A DNA stretch of 64,000 nt from NCBI GenBank assembly GCA_024362935.1, contig JANCRA010000025.1, forward strand, positions 10,566,936-10,630,935, read 5' to 3'. The translations under genes were made by a program, and so were the position numbers. The stretch comes from Setophaga petechia (Eukaryota > Chordata > Aves > Passeriformes > Parulidae). This document shows, piece by piece, positions 1 to 12,100 of this stretch; the first letter of the stretch is position 1, and every line of letters starts with the position of its first letter. The notes under the pieces were generated by a model. That model did no database searches. It was not told the origin of the DNA and saw nothing but the letters and a program-made list of their open reading frames with translations.

Positions 1-1500
1 GAAATCCAAGAAGGAAAGGGTTTGAATTATGGAAAAATGGTAAAATGCACCAGTGATAGCATATAAATGTTCAAAAGCTAAAAATAAAACCAGTAATCTT
101 GGGCAGCAGGGAAGATGTCTTTAAGAGTCAGAGCAACCATGGAGGGGATCAGGCTCCCAAGGGAGATAGTCAAGACACCAGAGTGTTTCCAGCAGAAACA
201 GATAAGATGTGAGAGGGAATGGCATGTGGAGAAATGTGGTTTTGTGATGCAGGGGTGCAGGCTTGAGGTTTTCCTCAGCTGTGCACTGTATGATTAAGAT
301 CCAAAGAATTTATTACAGATCTGCCATACTTCTCAAGAGGTTAATGACAGATTGTGAAACACTGTATGGAAAAAGTATAAGGAAACACTGTGAGGGGAAA
401 AAACCCCAAACCCCAAATCAACAAAAACAACTTTATTCTCCTTTTAAATGATGAAAATAAATATAAAAGTTTGCTCCTTTTGCCTGCTCCTGCAAAATCT
501 GGAGGTGACGAACAAGGATTGGACACAGGTTCTCTCTTCTCCAGGGTACATTTTTGTATGGTAAGTCTTCCCATCCATTATCACCATGGATCTTGTTCGA
601 GTTTGCTAATTCTCCCAGCTGACAGCACAGTAACAGAGGGGGCTATTTCACCCAGCAGACAGTCAAGGACAAATTTTGTAATATCGACCTGGCCTCAGGC
701 AGATATTGTTGTTGTTCCGAATTGTTTACATTTTCAAAAAAAAATTTTTTTTTGCAACCTTGAATGTAGGGAATACACTTCATTAAAAAAATCCCTCTTT
801 TTTCTTCTATTTTTAAAATAATTTCCCCAATAAAAGCTGAGAGTCTAATAGTATCACATGAGACCAGGAGCCCATTAGAGTCAGCCTACAATGCCCTGGC
901 CTTTAATCTGGCCCAGATGTTATCTCCTACTGTAATAACAAGAAAATCTATGAAAATATATGTTGAACGCATATGAAGGTAAAAGTTAAATGTTTCTGTG
1001 AGTTTCTAACAATCCTGAAAATAATACCAATTTTGGAATGGAAGTGCCTCAAATGTTGCTCTAAGTTGTTCTGCTCCATATCCTTATTCTACTCACCAGC
1101 TGTCACATTCTGTGAGGGAGGGAGAATGTGATGTAGACGTCTAGACTGAATGAAAATGTTGAAATCATGAAGTAGATTTTCTCATCTAGAGGAAATGCAA
1201 GAAATCTGCATTTTACGTTGTTTATTGGGAACAAACAAAGACGGTAAGGAGGGAAGTTTGTTTTGGTTTTTTTTTTTTTTTTTTCAATTGAGGGTGTATT
1301 ACAAAATCTTAACTATGCAAGAGGGGGGAAAGACTGTTTAAACTCATATTATTGATAACACCGCTCTAAGCAGCCCAAACCCAGCCAACCACATTCAGTT
1401 TAGCAAGGGGGACAATAAGGCAGAGCACTTCCAAAATCGCTGGGAAATAAATCACGCATCATTACATCAGCCGGGCGGCAATTCCTGCTGATAAGGAACG
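1..1500. other. 5' flanking region, no gene recognised
   Basis: AT-rich sequence upstream of the LRP6 CpG island. The open frames here are short, overlap one another on both strands and resemble no family I know. The only distinct local feature is an 18-base T run at 1267-1284, which could be an old retroposon tail on the minus strand or simple slippage. Distal regulatory elements may lie here, but nothing in the bases identifies one. Confidence 0.6.
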
Positions 1501-2061
1501 CCTGCTCCCTGTGCTCTGGGAAAGGCCGGGATTTATCGCTTTTCAGCCCGCACACCGGGGGGACGGACCGTAACTTCATTCTGCCTGCCGCCCGCCCCCC
1601 GGGCGATGCTCCGGCGTTACGGCCCGTCCCAGGAGCGGGATGGGGATCGGGATGAGGATCGGGATCGGAGCCTTTGTGCTGCCGCTCGGACGCCGCCGCA
1701 GCTCTGTGGCAGAAAGTAGTCCCGTCCTCACGGGCCAGGGCTGAACGCATCGCAGGCGGCGGAGGGGGCGAGGGGAGGCAAAGTAGTCCCGCTGGAATGC
1801 GGCTGCCCCCCAGCAGCTCGCCCCATCCCTGCGCTCGGGGGGTGCCGTAACCCCGCTCACTTCCCTCCCTTAGGGAGCCCCCCCCTGGCCGCGCTCCCCG
1901 CCGGGGTTCTGCCGGCCGCGGACCTGCCGGGGGTGTGCGCGATCCCGCCCGGGAGAAGGGAGCTGCGCGCCCCCGCCCCTCCGCCCCTCCGCTCCCGCCC
2001 TCCCCGACGGGAGCGGTGCCGGGGGGCGGGCGCTGCGCCGGGAGCCGGCCGGGCACGGCGC

Positions 2062-2113
2062 GGGAGGAGGAGGAGAAGGAAGAGGAGGAGGAGAAGGAGG
2101 AGGAGTAGGAGGA
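2062..2113 (+). repeat. GGA/GAA-rich purine tract in the promoter or 5' leader
   Basis: A run of about 50 purines built from GGA, GAA and AGG triplets, broken by a single T at 2106. It lies about 310-360 bases upstream of the LRP6 start codon. Such polypurine tracts can form triplex or G-quadruplex structures and often vary in length; that consequence is inference. The minus strand reads it as a serine-rich open frame, which is not a gene. Confidence 0.75.
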
Positions 2114-2152
2114 CTGTATCCCTGCGCCTGTGCGCGCCCGGCGGAGGGGTGG

Positions 2153-2182
2153 ATGGGGGAAGGACCGCGGCGGTCGCGGTGA
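2153..2182 (+). other. Upstream ORF 1 in the putative 5' leader (9 codons)
   Basis: An ATG at 2153 opens a nine-codon frame that closes with TGA at 2180-2182, well before the LRP6 start. It is transcribed only if initiation happens upstream of 2153, which is plausible from the island extent but unproven. No function for the peptide is suggested; if used, its effect would be on scanning ribosomes. Confidence 0.4.
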
Positions 2183-2190
2183 GGCGGCGG

Positions 2191-2205
2191 CAGCAGCAGC
2201 AGCAG
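2191..2205 (+). repeat. Short (CAG)5 run in the 5' leader
   Basis: Five perfect CAG triplets preceded by CGG repeats and followed by CCGGC. It is a short trinucleotide repeat inside the CpG island, between upstream ORFs 1 and 2. Confidence 0.8.
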
Positions 2206-2210
2206 CCGGC

Positions 2211-2264
2211 ATGGAGGGCAGCGCCCGCTCCCGCGGCGGCACGCCGGGGCCGGTGGCCTGCTAG
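2211..2264 (+). other. Upstream ORF 2 in the putative 5' leader (17 codons)
   Basis: The ATG at 2211 has G at -3 (GGC before ATG) and G at +4, a fairly good initiation context. It reads 17 codons and stops at TAG 2262-2264. It ends 156 bases before the LRP6 start, leaving room for reinitiation. Whether it is in the mRNA depends on the unknown start site. Confidence 0.45.
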
Positions 2265-2350
2265 GGACCGGCGAGGGGGGATCTCCGCGGCTGCCCTTCC
2301 CCGCCTCCCGCCCTCCCCTTCCCCGCCGCCTCCCCCGCCCGCCTGGAAGC

Positions 2351-2401
2351 ATGAACTGGCAGCGGAGGTGCTGCTCCCCGCCGCCGCCTCCCCGCCGGTG
2401 A
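2351..2401 (+). other. Upstream ORF 3, ending just before the LRP6 start (16 codons)
   Basis: The ATG at 2351 (AGC before it, A at +4) opens a 16-codon frame with a proline-rich end that terminates at TGA 2399-2401, only 19 bases before the LRP6 ATG at 2421. It is the upstream ORF most likely to be in the mature leader because it is closest to the coding start. Its effect on LRP6 translation is inference. Confidence 0.5.
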
Positions 2402-2420
2402 GAGCGAGGAGGGAGGGAAG

Positions 2421-2475
2421 ATGGGGGCCGTCCTGCGCAGCCTACTCGCCTGCAGTTTTTGTTCCCTGATGCGAG
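2421..2475 (+). CDS. LRP6: LRP6 exon 1 (coding part): signal peptide
   Basis: Encodes residues 1-18 and the first base of codon 19. The peptide begins MGAVLRSLLACSFC, which I recognise as the LRP6 signal sequence; LRP5 starts quite differently. The start ATG has A at -3 and G at +4, a strong Kozak context, and no longer in-frame start is supported. The exon ends at 2475 before the donor GTGAGC, splitting the alanine codon as G|CC with exon 2. The hydrophobic stretch LLACSFC directs the receptor to the ER; cleavage is expected after residue 19, by comparison with the human protein. The 5' UTR part of exon 1 lies upstream and its limit is not visible. Confidence 0.95.
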
Positions 2476-5400
2476 GTGAGCGGGGCGGGCGGCGGCGGGA
2501 GGGGCAGGGGGAAAGTTGCCGGGTTGGTGGCGAGGGGCCATGTTTGGGCGTGCGGGAGGGGAGCGGCGAGGCCTGGCTGCCGGCGGGGCGCGGGGCCCGG
2601 CGCGGGGGCAGCGCTCCCTCCCTCGCTCCCGGCCGCTGCCGCCTCCCCGGCGGCTCCTGAGCAACTTCCCGAGCCGCGCCGGGAGCAGCCCGCCCTGCCA
2701 GCGGCCACCGGCCGCGTCCCGAGCCGCCCCATTGTTGTTTTCAAGTTTTTCCTTTTTCTTTTCTTTTTCCTTCTTTTCTTTTTTAAAGGATCCCCCTAAA
2801 GTATCGCACGCTCCCCCCGTGTCTCTCTGCAAGCCCGGCAGTCTGTGGGCACCGGCGGCTCGGGGCAGAGCTCGGCCCCGCCGGTGCCAGGCCGGTCCCG
2901 CTGTGCCCGTGGCCGGGCTGGCCCCGCTCTCCCACCGCGGTTCCGTCGTGCGGGGAGCGCGGAGCCCCCGCGGGCTCGGCTGCGGGAGCGGGGAGTGCCC
3001 GGGAGCCGCTGCTGCTCCGACCCTCGCCCCGCAGGCAGGGCAGCAGGCAAGGCTCAGCTCTCAGCTCGGCTGGCGCTGCGCTGGGACTTGGGAGAAGTTT
3101 GTGCTTCTCTGGTGAAGCAGCACGGATGTTCACGCAGCTTTAAAGGAGCGGTCGAGTGCCTTACGAGGGGATGTTACTTAAAGTAGCTGAGAATTTTGAT
3201 TCTACTTCCCTGCTCCAACAAAATTTCTTGTCTTACAGGGCACAATCTGAAAGAAAGCACGATTTTTATTATTACTTTTTAAAAAAATGCCATAGACCTA
3301 ACTACAGTAACTATTATCTCTGTTCAGTCTTTCTGGGAAGAAATCATCTGCGGTGCTTGCATACATGATGTTTCTATTTACTTGATTTTTTTTACTTTGA
3401 CTTTTTTCATACTAGATGGGCAAGAGATTAACTGCTAACAGTTAATCAACCACATTTTGATTTAGAGAGTTCCTCCCCATTAGCGTGTTTTGATGAAAGT
3501 TACTTTAAAGGTGGTGTAGGTTGAAGTAACTGCTGAGTCTCCAATTGCTCAGTAATCTGGAAAACAAAGATTTTCATCTCATCCATAGCCTTTTTTTTTT
3601 TACCCTGTGCATCTGTTTGCCATATTGTATCCTGTTTGCAGAGATACAAATATACTTATTTAAATGGCTTGTGTAACTTTTCATACTTACATTGTGGCTG
3701 TTAAACCCCAAATTTTAAAAGTTAAGTTGGCTCTCCAGTATAGGAAGAAACTGTTTCCTGATTAGTTTGTTTTAATAAGTAATAATCATACCCATGCTTA
3801 ATATGCCATGTATTTGGCTTTAATTTGATGTTCAGTCTAATTCAAATGACAGCACAGAAATAGTTGTTGTTTGTGATGTCACAGAATATTGTTACAGTAA
3901 TTTCTACAAATTAACCTCAAAATACTGGCATGTGGTTTTGCAAATTTTTGTATATTTCATGCTTAATGGGACACTTTGAAGAAGCATTAAGTCTATAAAT
4001 CATATGACTGTCATTTCTTTTCTCGTCTCTCACCTCTGTCTATTGCCAAGGACATTTGTATCCCAGCAGCATTTCTGTTTCTTCTGTGTTCATGGTGCCC
4101 TGCTGTTTGATTGCCTACCTGAAGTTGTAATCCTCTGTTTGTGACACGGCAGTAATTTTCCTACTGGCTAATTGTTACTTTAGATAGAGATAAACAGCAG
4201 GAACAGCTGAACCGTGAAGAAACAAAAATCAAATTTTAATGCACACATCCTCCCTAATAAACAGCTTCTGTGCAAGTGGGGTAGGTTGGAGTAAGATGTG
4301 TTGAGTTCAGGAGAGGTGTCAGCAGTTCCTTAATGAGGCAGAGGCAGTGCCAGCATGAGTATGAATAAGCTTATGCTTGAAAGTAGAGTTGAAGTTAGGA
4401 AGTTCACTGTTTAGTTTGTGAATCCAGTGCTGTAGAGGCTGCCAGGCTGACAGTGGTGGAGACAGAAACTCAGCAAATGTAGTGGTGTGTGTTTGTGGGT
4501 TGCAGCATCCTCTCTGCTTCCAGAGCCAGCCTCCCATTCTCATAGAAAAGGCAAATGGACAAAGGTTTATGACAACTGACCTGTTACTCTGAAGAAACTG
4601 TGCTGGACTTGCTTACCAGTCTGGAAAGGAAAAAAAATCAGTACCTGGAAACTGATAAGGACTTGAAGAAGTATGAAACTGTTACTGGCTAGAAATGGAT
4701 GCACAGGGCTAGGCACCTGTCTCAAAAATCATCCAAGGACTGCAATAAACCAGATCCTACTGATGTTGTCAGGGCAAGTGTTTGAATTTCTGAGACAGGA
4801 GGTTACCATTAGGACAGCATGCTGTGGAGGTTCTGTGGTTTGGGCTTGGGGTTTTTTTTTAATGTTCTAGCTGCTAGAAGAAAGATGTCCCTGGTCTCTG
4901 TTCTCTCCTCTTGGCCCATGGTTTGATTTGGGAGATTGGGCTTGTGCCTCTCTGACCAACAGTGAAGCCACTCCCGTGGGTATTCCAGAGGAGTGGAGTC
5001 AGAGCTGCTCCAAGGCACTTTGAGATGTTCTTCAGGACAGCTCTGAAACCAATGAGAGAGAATTGTTAAATAACTGACAGCTGCAGAGAGACAAGAGCAG
5101 TGTCATCACATCTGTCAGGACACTACAGATAACTGTGAAACTGAGATTTCAACTTTTTTAAAAGTGGTAAATAGAGTTCTTCCTCCACAGTGTTCATGCC
5201 TTGCTTTCTTCCTGAAGTATCTCTCCAGTCAGCATGCAATTGCTGCTTTGCTTTGGCTTTAAACCCTGATCATGCAGGCAGTGCATAAAGCTCTTGCTTG
5301 AATAGAAATCTTATAAAATATATTTGTAAAAACTTACTGAATGTTGCAGGCCTCTGTTTAGGGTCAGATAGTGAAGAAATAAAAATGTCTTTTTGGTTAT

Positions 5401-8400
5401 GGGCATTTTCAAACTATGCTTTCCTGGACTTCAGAAGAGAGTTTGTTTGAATCCACAATTGTAATATTGTTACTGTTTTAATCTATTAATCCATTGTTTC
5501 TGTTTTCATAAACAGATCCTTGGTTTTTTATGTTTTGTTTTGTTTTTTTAAGATCCATTTGCATGTTGTTTAGAGGAGTTTAATGTTCAAAACTTTGGTG
5601 CTGTGTGCACATATTTTTTCTACCAGAAATCAGAGAAGGGGATACAGAATAGGTTTTTACTCCTGAAGCACTCAAGTTGGAGACCAAGTGTGGCATTTCC
5701 AGGTCGAGCTATGTTTTGGCATTCAGGTGAAGGGTCTCTTCACCTAGAGACTGTGTAGTACTATGGCAGTAGCACTTGGAAATATAATTTCTTAAATAAT
5801 CATAGTCTATTTCTTCTCCCAAGCTTGAATCAACCATTTTTTAGTCATGTTTCTTCATTGTGTGATTCATCAGAAATCAGTGTGCCCTTGTCTGCCATTT
5901 TCCTCTTTCATCTTTTCATAGAATAGTCTAAAATTAGTGTGATCTACGTTGTTCCAAAATCTACTATTAATTTTACAGTTCTTTCAGTTGCATCTCTGTG
6001 ATGCAGTTTAGTTATCATCAGATTGCTTTAGCTTGTATTTAAAAATGAAAAATTAGGACTTAAAAAAGTTTGATGGCAGTTTTTACTGTCTTGCAGGTAA
6101 GGTAAAGTAGCATTTTAGCATTTTTCACAAGATATAGGGAAGTTCTGGTCAGGGGATTATGCAAGTAAAGGACTTCTTGTATCCTTCAGCATGAGTTATA
6201 TGAAGGTATTCATGTGGAAAGCTTTGTTTTTGTTTCACAGCAATGCTGGTTAGAGGGGCATGAACTGTATTCGTGTTTCCTTTTTCCCTAAAGAGTTGCT
6301 TCAATCTGCATTCCCAGAGTTCTAGGTAAGGAATTTGGCTATAAGGAATGGAATATGTAGAAGGGTTTTGTTTTTGTTTTGGTTTGGTTTTGTTCTGTTT
6401 TTAAGGATTGGGTATTTAGGAACCTTTCAAACTCTGTCGTTGGGAGCTGGAGAAATCTGATTCCTTTGGACATTTGTAATCCACCTTTATGATGATGTCG
6501 CATTTCAAAAATGCCAGCTTCAAAAATATCTGTTGCAGTGCATGTAATATGGGATTTACTTTTTAGTTTAAACCAACTAGAATGAAGATATATTTTCTTC
6601 CCTCTGAGGGAGTGAGCTAGGGCAGGAAAACAAGGAGAAACTGGTCTCAGTTTCTGATTTGTCACCATTCATCTCCTCTGGCAGCAAGTCTGCAGACTTA
6701 AATACTATATTCTTTGTCCCCCACATATTTAACCTCATTAATTTCCTAAGAAATCTTAAATACTTGGGTTGCTTTGCTGGTGCTATCTTCCTTGTAGTTC
6801 CTTGTACTGTAGGGAGGGGTCCACGTTACTGTTGTGTGGTGCCAGGAGTGCAGTTGGAGCTGAAGCTTTGTTGCACACTCCTGCTTCTGACTGAGCTGGT
6901 GGCTCTGCTGGGTCTGGGAGCCTGCTCAGCTCCTCCTCCAGTTCTGCTGGGGAGCCCTCATGCCTCAGCCCCCTCACCGAGAGCTTTGGGCAGAATTTAG
7001 GTTGATAAGGAATTTCCCTCAGGGGGACTTGTACCAGTCAGAGGAGTAAGTTGCTTAGAAAGATGTGGAGGGGGATGCAGCTGCCCTGCAGGCTCCAGGG
7101 ATGGTCTGTTCGTGTTCACAGTGGTGCTCCCCTCTTAAAACTGAGCCCTGAAGTGTTAAATGCTGTGGCTCAGCGAGGGTGACTGTCGGTGTGTGCACAC
7201 GAGGTTTGGGATGAGCCAGCAGTGATTCCACTTCTTCTGTGCCAAGCACTTTGTAGTGATGACTCTTCCAAAGTGTAATTGCTGTTCAGTGAACCAAGTG
7301 CTCTCCTAATAACCTTTAGTTTTTCAGCTCACACGTCAGGTGTGGCTTCAGAGTATGTACCACTTGCAGAGCTACAGAATGCACAGTGCTCCAAACAAAG
7401 AGGCTGTGTCATTCTTTTGTGGTAATTGTCCAAGGCTTGAAAGGGGAAAGCTTTGGATCTTTAACAGATTATACATTAATGCTGGGTATTGACAGCCTAA
7501 ATATTAATCAACCTTTTCCAATTTATGTATTTACCAGGCAAGCTGACAGAGAGCCTTCATTAAACTCTCTAGATATCCTTGTAGTTTATAAATATTTATG
7601 TCAGGACATTCACAATGTGAAAGGCTTGCTATTTGCTCCACATGGACAAACTTGCTCAGAACACAGTGCTTGCATTTGCAAGTAGAAATGATCTTGTTGT
7701 CATTTCTGCTTTTTGATATATTCTCTGGTGAAATGGTTATGAAAATAGGGTGGGGTTTTTGTCTCATTATTATCTTGCTACAGACCTTTTGATTTCCATG
7801 TAGCTGGAACAGTTCCCCACCAATTTTGAAATGGAGTCAAAAATATCAGTCTATGAATAGAAAGGGAATACTGTTAATACCTTTGTCTGTAATACTTTAT
7901 TCTTAATAGACTTTTAAGAAACTAACCAAAGTCTAGGTTAAAAGAGGCAATGCTTTAGTTACTAAAACTTTGCTTCCTTTGCAAAATGTTATAAACTACT
8001 TGGAGATAGAAGCATGTTAGTTTAAAAGCTGGAATGCTTTTTGAGCTTCAGTATTTATAAGGCGAGAACAATAAGGAAATGTTTTTAGTATAAACAGACA
8101 TGGAAAATGGCAACATTCATACAGATTTTTTTAGTATCTTGTTACAGGATCACATTACCTAAATAGAATTACTCCCTTGTGATATAATCAATGCAGCAAT
8201 AATGGGATTACAGTGTTAATTCTGTTTATGAGGGCCATGTGTGAGTTCTTGATGTCCAATTTGAAAAGTAATCATATTTGAGACAGAAAATTTTAATCAG
8301 CTAGCTATATAATTTTGCATAATCAAAAATGGTTTGTTTTCTTCTCTGTGATACCTTTGTATTTTTTCTTGTTATTTCTCCCCTCTCTGCCCAGTTAGTT

Positions 8401-8754
8401 CCCAGAGGAAAAATACAGTTTGTATGTAGTGTGCTGTGGTTTTTAAACCATTTGTGCCTCTAGAATTCCTTAAAAACAAAGATTCTTCTCTGTCCATTGT
8501 CAGAGTTCAGGCTTCTAGAAAGTAGCTGATATGTTTGCTGGAATTCTGGAAGTTAAGCATATGTGGAAAGTAATAGAAATTTAAGGTGTTATAGAATTTT
8601 AAACTTTGTTCCCTTAGTTCTATCAAAGCAGGGAATAAAACTCCTACTTACACTCATAGTATTAGTTAAAATTAAATTAATTACAGTGTTAATTAAAATA
8701 TTAACACTTTGGAAATCCAAGAATCCTCTTGTCTATGCACAAATTAATAGAGAA

Positions 8755-8874
8755 AGAATATTAAGAATAACAGAGGAGTAGGAATTTGTAGACCTTGTAT
8801 CTTATATGGTCTTTGTAGACCTTATAATTTACAAGGTCTACAAATTCCTACTCCTCTATTATTCTTAATATTCT
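8755..8874. repeat. Near-perfect 43-bp inverted repeat (long hairpin)
   Basis: The left arm 8755-8797 and right arm 8832-8874 are reverse complements over 43 bases with one mismatch (a C/T difference in the AATAACAG / CTATTATT stretch), separated by a 34-base AT-rich loop. Within the loop, the 12-mer TTTGTAGACCTT at 8812-8823 repeats part of the left arm (8785-8796). There are no terminal motifs or target duplications suggesting a transposon. The arrangement looks like a local inverted duplication, as made by replication template switching. The near-identity of the arms suggests it is young or kept similar by conversion. Confidence 0.9.
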
Positions 8875-9120
8875 AAGACCTTGAGTCTTATTATGTCCAT
8901 TTAGAAAATGCAGTGATGTTCTTGTAACTCAAAAACTTAACTGAAGGTCAGCAGTTGCTCATTTTACCATTACCTACAGGGTAAATGGATAATGTAATTC
9001 CAAGCTGGGTGGTTTTGTGTTTATGGGTTTATTTGTTTTTCTTTTGAATTTCCAGAAATGAGTCCCATTCAATTTGAAAAAGACAAGGTCATTCACCTTT
9101 TCCAAGGGATCCTGGGTTTA

Positions 9121-9133
9121 TGTGTGTGTGTGT
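9121..9133 (+). repeat. (TG)n microsatellite
   Basis: Six TG units plus one T, followed by a TTTTG-rich stretch. A short intronic dinucleotide repeat. Confidence 0.8.
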
Positions 9134-12100
9134 TTTGTTTCATGGGGTGGTTTGTTTGTTTTTTTTCCTGTGTGTCATTACATCTAATGTAAGCCTGTTT
9201 AACATTTGACATTAGTAGTGCTGGGATATTAAAAATATGAGAGTTAAAAGTATGCTACAACAGTTATTTCACAAAATAAAAATTAAATGTGCAATAATTC
9301 TCAAAATTACTGAAGTATGTGCTCATCTTTCCTTACCCATTAAAACCAGTCCATAACTATTCATTTGAACTGAGGTCTTTGGTGCTAAATTCTGTGTTCC
9401 TGCTTTACAGCAACTTCCTGATAGTGCTTAAAATATCTAAACTAACCAAAAAACCTCCCAGGAAAACAGAATAAATTAGCTGTTTTGTTTGATTTGGTTT
9501 TTACCTGGTGAGACAAACTGACACACTTCAGGAAATATTTTTTGAGTATCTTTTAGACTGCTGTGCAACCTTGGATAAATTGTTGGAAAAGTCATCTGAG
9601 AGTAGTTCCCTGCCTGTGAGCTTCTTGTCAGTGTGGAGAAAAGCCTTGTTTGTTGGAGGTGTGGTGCTGTTGAGGGTGTGAATTCTTTGATCTGTGTGGA
9701 ACTAAGAGCAGTTGGGGTAAGACCCCATGGCTTGGGCTGTTCCCATGTGCTTGGGTTGCACTCCAGCAAAGGAGGTGAGTGAGCAGGTGGGAGTGACAGA
9801 GAGTGACACTTCCAGGCCATTCCTGACTGGATGTGCTCCCTCAAACGTGAGCTGTTTAGGCTGGAACACATCATGAGCTGCAATTGCTCAAGGGTGGCAA
9901 CAAACCTTGAGGCGTTCCCACCTGTGCCTTGTGGCCTTTAACATTCCTAGAACTTGGGAGATGGGCTCCAGCTGTCCCAGTGTTGTGTCTCTGTGCTGTC
10001 CTTCAGTGGAGGGACTCAGCTTCAGCAGCTTCCTGAGCAATATGATCAAGGCTTTTGGCTCGTTTCTCACTGCAGGAAAAGGTGATGCCAGGAGGTGAGA
10101 AGGGCAGTGTTTTGTTCCAGCGTGATCCAGTTCTCCTCCCTTAGTTTAGACTGCAGAATGCCATCCCTGCTGAGATGTGGGGCTCTCCTTGGTGGAGCCC
10201 AACAAGGCTTTTCTGCAGGAGCAGAGGTGCTTTAAACTCACATTTTCATTAAACAGATCGTGTCGATTTAAACATGGGTGTTGCCTGTAGAGCTGGGGAA
10301 CTATTGCCAATGTGTGTGGAACTGGTATGACTTCATCTGCAGCCCTGTGTGTTATTCTGACAACTGTTTGAGAGGCTGGAAGAGTGTTGGAGGAAAATTA
10401 TGAGGACACCTGAGAAAATGAGCTGTATAATGTTCTGCAGACATTAACGTGGATCACGGAAGTACTTGACTGCACATCCCTAAGGAGCCTTCCTGCTTTC
10501 CATAGCCTGCAGTTTGCCCTGGAAAGTGCCAGGTCACCTTTATTTTGCTGCTGCTCTGTAACCAGAAGGGTCATGGAAGAAGGTGGTGTTATATTTTAGT
10601 AGTGTTTCATGGCAATGCAGCTGCAAGATGGTGCATCAACTCTCTGCTCATCCTGTTGTCAGCCAGGTAGATTCAGAATGTAAAGTTAGAAAAATGTCAG
10701 AGCTAAAGTGCTGTGTTCCACCCCCATGAGAGTGCAATCAAAAGAACTTCAGAACAGGGGAGTCCATGTTACAGAAAGGTGGACAAAAATTCTGTGTGAG
10801 TGTGCTATCCAGCACTGAGAAGAGCCAGGCTCTGGTAATGCTGCTGTGTGGCTCTGTTGCCAGTGGGATGATTTGGCAGCTGATACCTGCTCTTCAGAAG
10901 GTTTTTTGCCTGTCATAGGCTGGGACTTTGTGGTGTATTTCAGTCATGAGTGCTTTTGCTATAATCTGGCAGGTCTGTTGGTTTTTTATGCCTAAACTGA
11001 TATTTCTATTCTTTCCTGAAGTCTCTTTTCTTCCCCCCCCACCCCTCATTCTCGTGTCTCCATCCTTCTATCTTTATTCAGGTAATTTTTCCCCTCCATT
11101 TAGCAGGCTAAAGGATGACTTACTGCTCCAGTACCAGCTAGTCCTGCAGGATGTCTTGGTCTGTAAGGCTGGTATCTGGCCAAAGGCCTGAAAAAAGTTG
11201 AGTTTAGTGCAGAATCCAAATGCTGTTGTTGCCTAGCTTGGTGTCTTTGCTGTTGTACTGATATGGCTGCTCATCTCCTTCACTGGCCTGCTGCTCTTTT
11301 GAGTTACCATCTGCACAGCCCTTGTATGGCTTTAACCTGAGAAATATATTTAGGTTAGCTGAAAAGAGGAGAAAAATCCCTTTCTGCCAAGTTTGGGCTG
11401 CCTCATGCTTGTTTACTAAATTCCTGGTTGCCTGCTGTGTCCTGCAAGTTTATTTGTGAGAATAAGGAGTTTCACAGAGAATAGTGCTCTCTGTTCACAG
11501 TGCAAGCGGAATGGTGGGCACTAGTAAGTCAGTTAATTATTTTTATTTTTTAAAATGTATGGAATTGTGTCTTGTGTGGAAAAAATGAGAAAGTGCTGTA
11601 ACAGAGAACTGGATGCAAAATCCTGGCCTGTTGCTTGCTGTGCATTAGAACTCTTATGTATTTCCTGGTAATTTTATTTTTTGCTTGAAAATATAAACCA
11701 TCTCTGTATAAGTTTCTTGAGGCTGGCTTCCTGCTATTTGGAAAAATTTATATTAATTTTCAAATTGTCTCTCTTCTTATTTGATACAAGTCTCACAGGC
11801 TTTTTTCCCAATGCTGCCTCAATCTTTGCATTCTTGCTTCTCCAAAGCGAGCAGAAAAACTCAAACATTTGCAGAAAATCAATATAAAGAATTTCTTAGA
11901 AGCATGAACAGCAATGAAGAAATTTGAAACCTAAGGAGTGAAGGGACAGTCCACACAACTGACTGCTCCAGAGTCCTTGTGCCAGTCCAGAAACTTTTCC
12001 TTACATTCTTATGTTGGTTCTCTGTGGGACATCTTGGGGATGATTGTTGTATTGCATACAAGGAGTTTTGTTTATTGAATGGTTTTAGGGAGGTTGCAAT

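Larger units (their letters stand above)
1500..3110. promoter_or_regulatory. LRP6: CpG island spanning the LRP6 promoter, leader and exon 1
   Basis: Composition changes sharply near 1500 from AT-rich flank to dense GC with very frequent CpG, and falls back near 3110. The island contains several GC-box-like stretches, for example the C-rich run around 1587-1602 and the CCGCCCCTCC-type repeats around 1973-2000. I see no convincing TATA box, which fits a broad housekeeping-type promoter. The coding start at 2421 lies inside the island, so transcription probably starts a few hundred bases upstream; the exact start site cannot be read from sequence. Island edges are estimated by eye. Confidence 0.85.

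Noticed and set aside
1267..1284. Poly-T run as a processed-pseudogene tail
   Set aside because: No coding remnant is recognised on the adjacent minus strand.
1400..2832. Minus-strand frames of 280 and 320 codons and plus-strand frames of 178-199 codons in the CpG island
   Set aside because: GC-rich sequence has few stop codons. The peptides are low-complexity Pro/Arg/Ser/Gly and overlap the LRP6 leader and exon 1; no family is recognised.
9476..9883. 135-codon minus-strand frame in intron 1
   Set aside because: No family resemblance, and no promoter or splice context.
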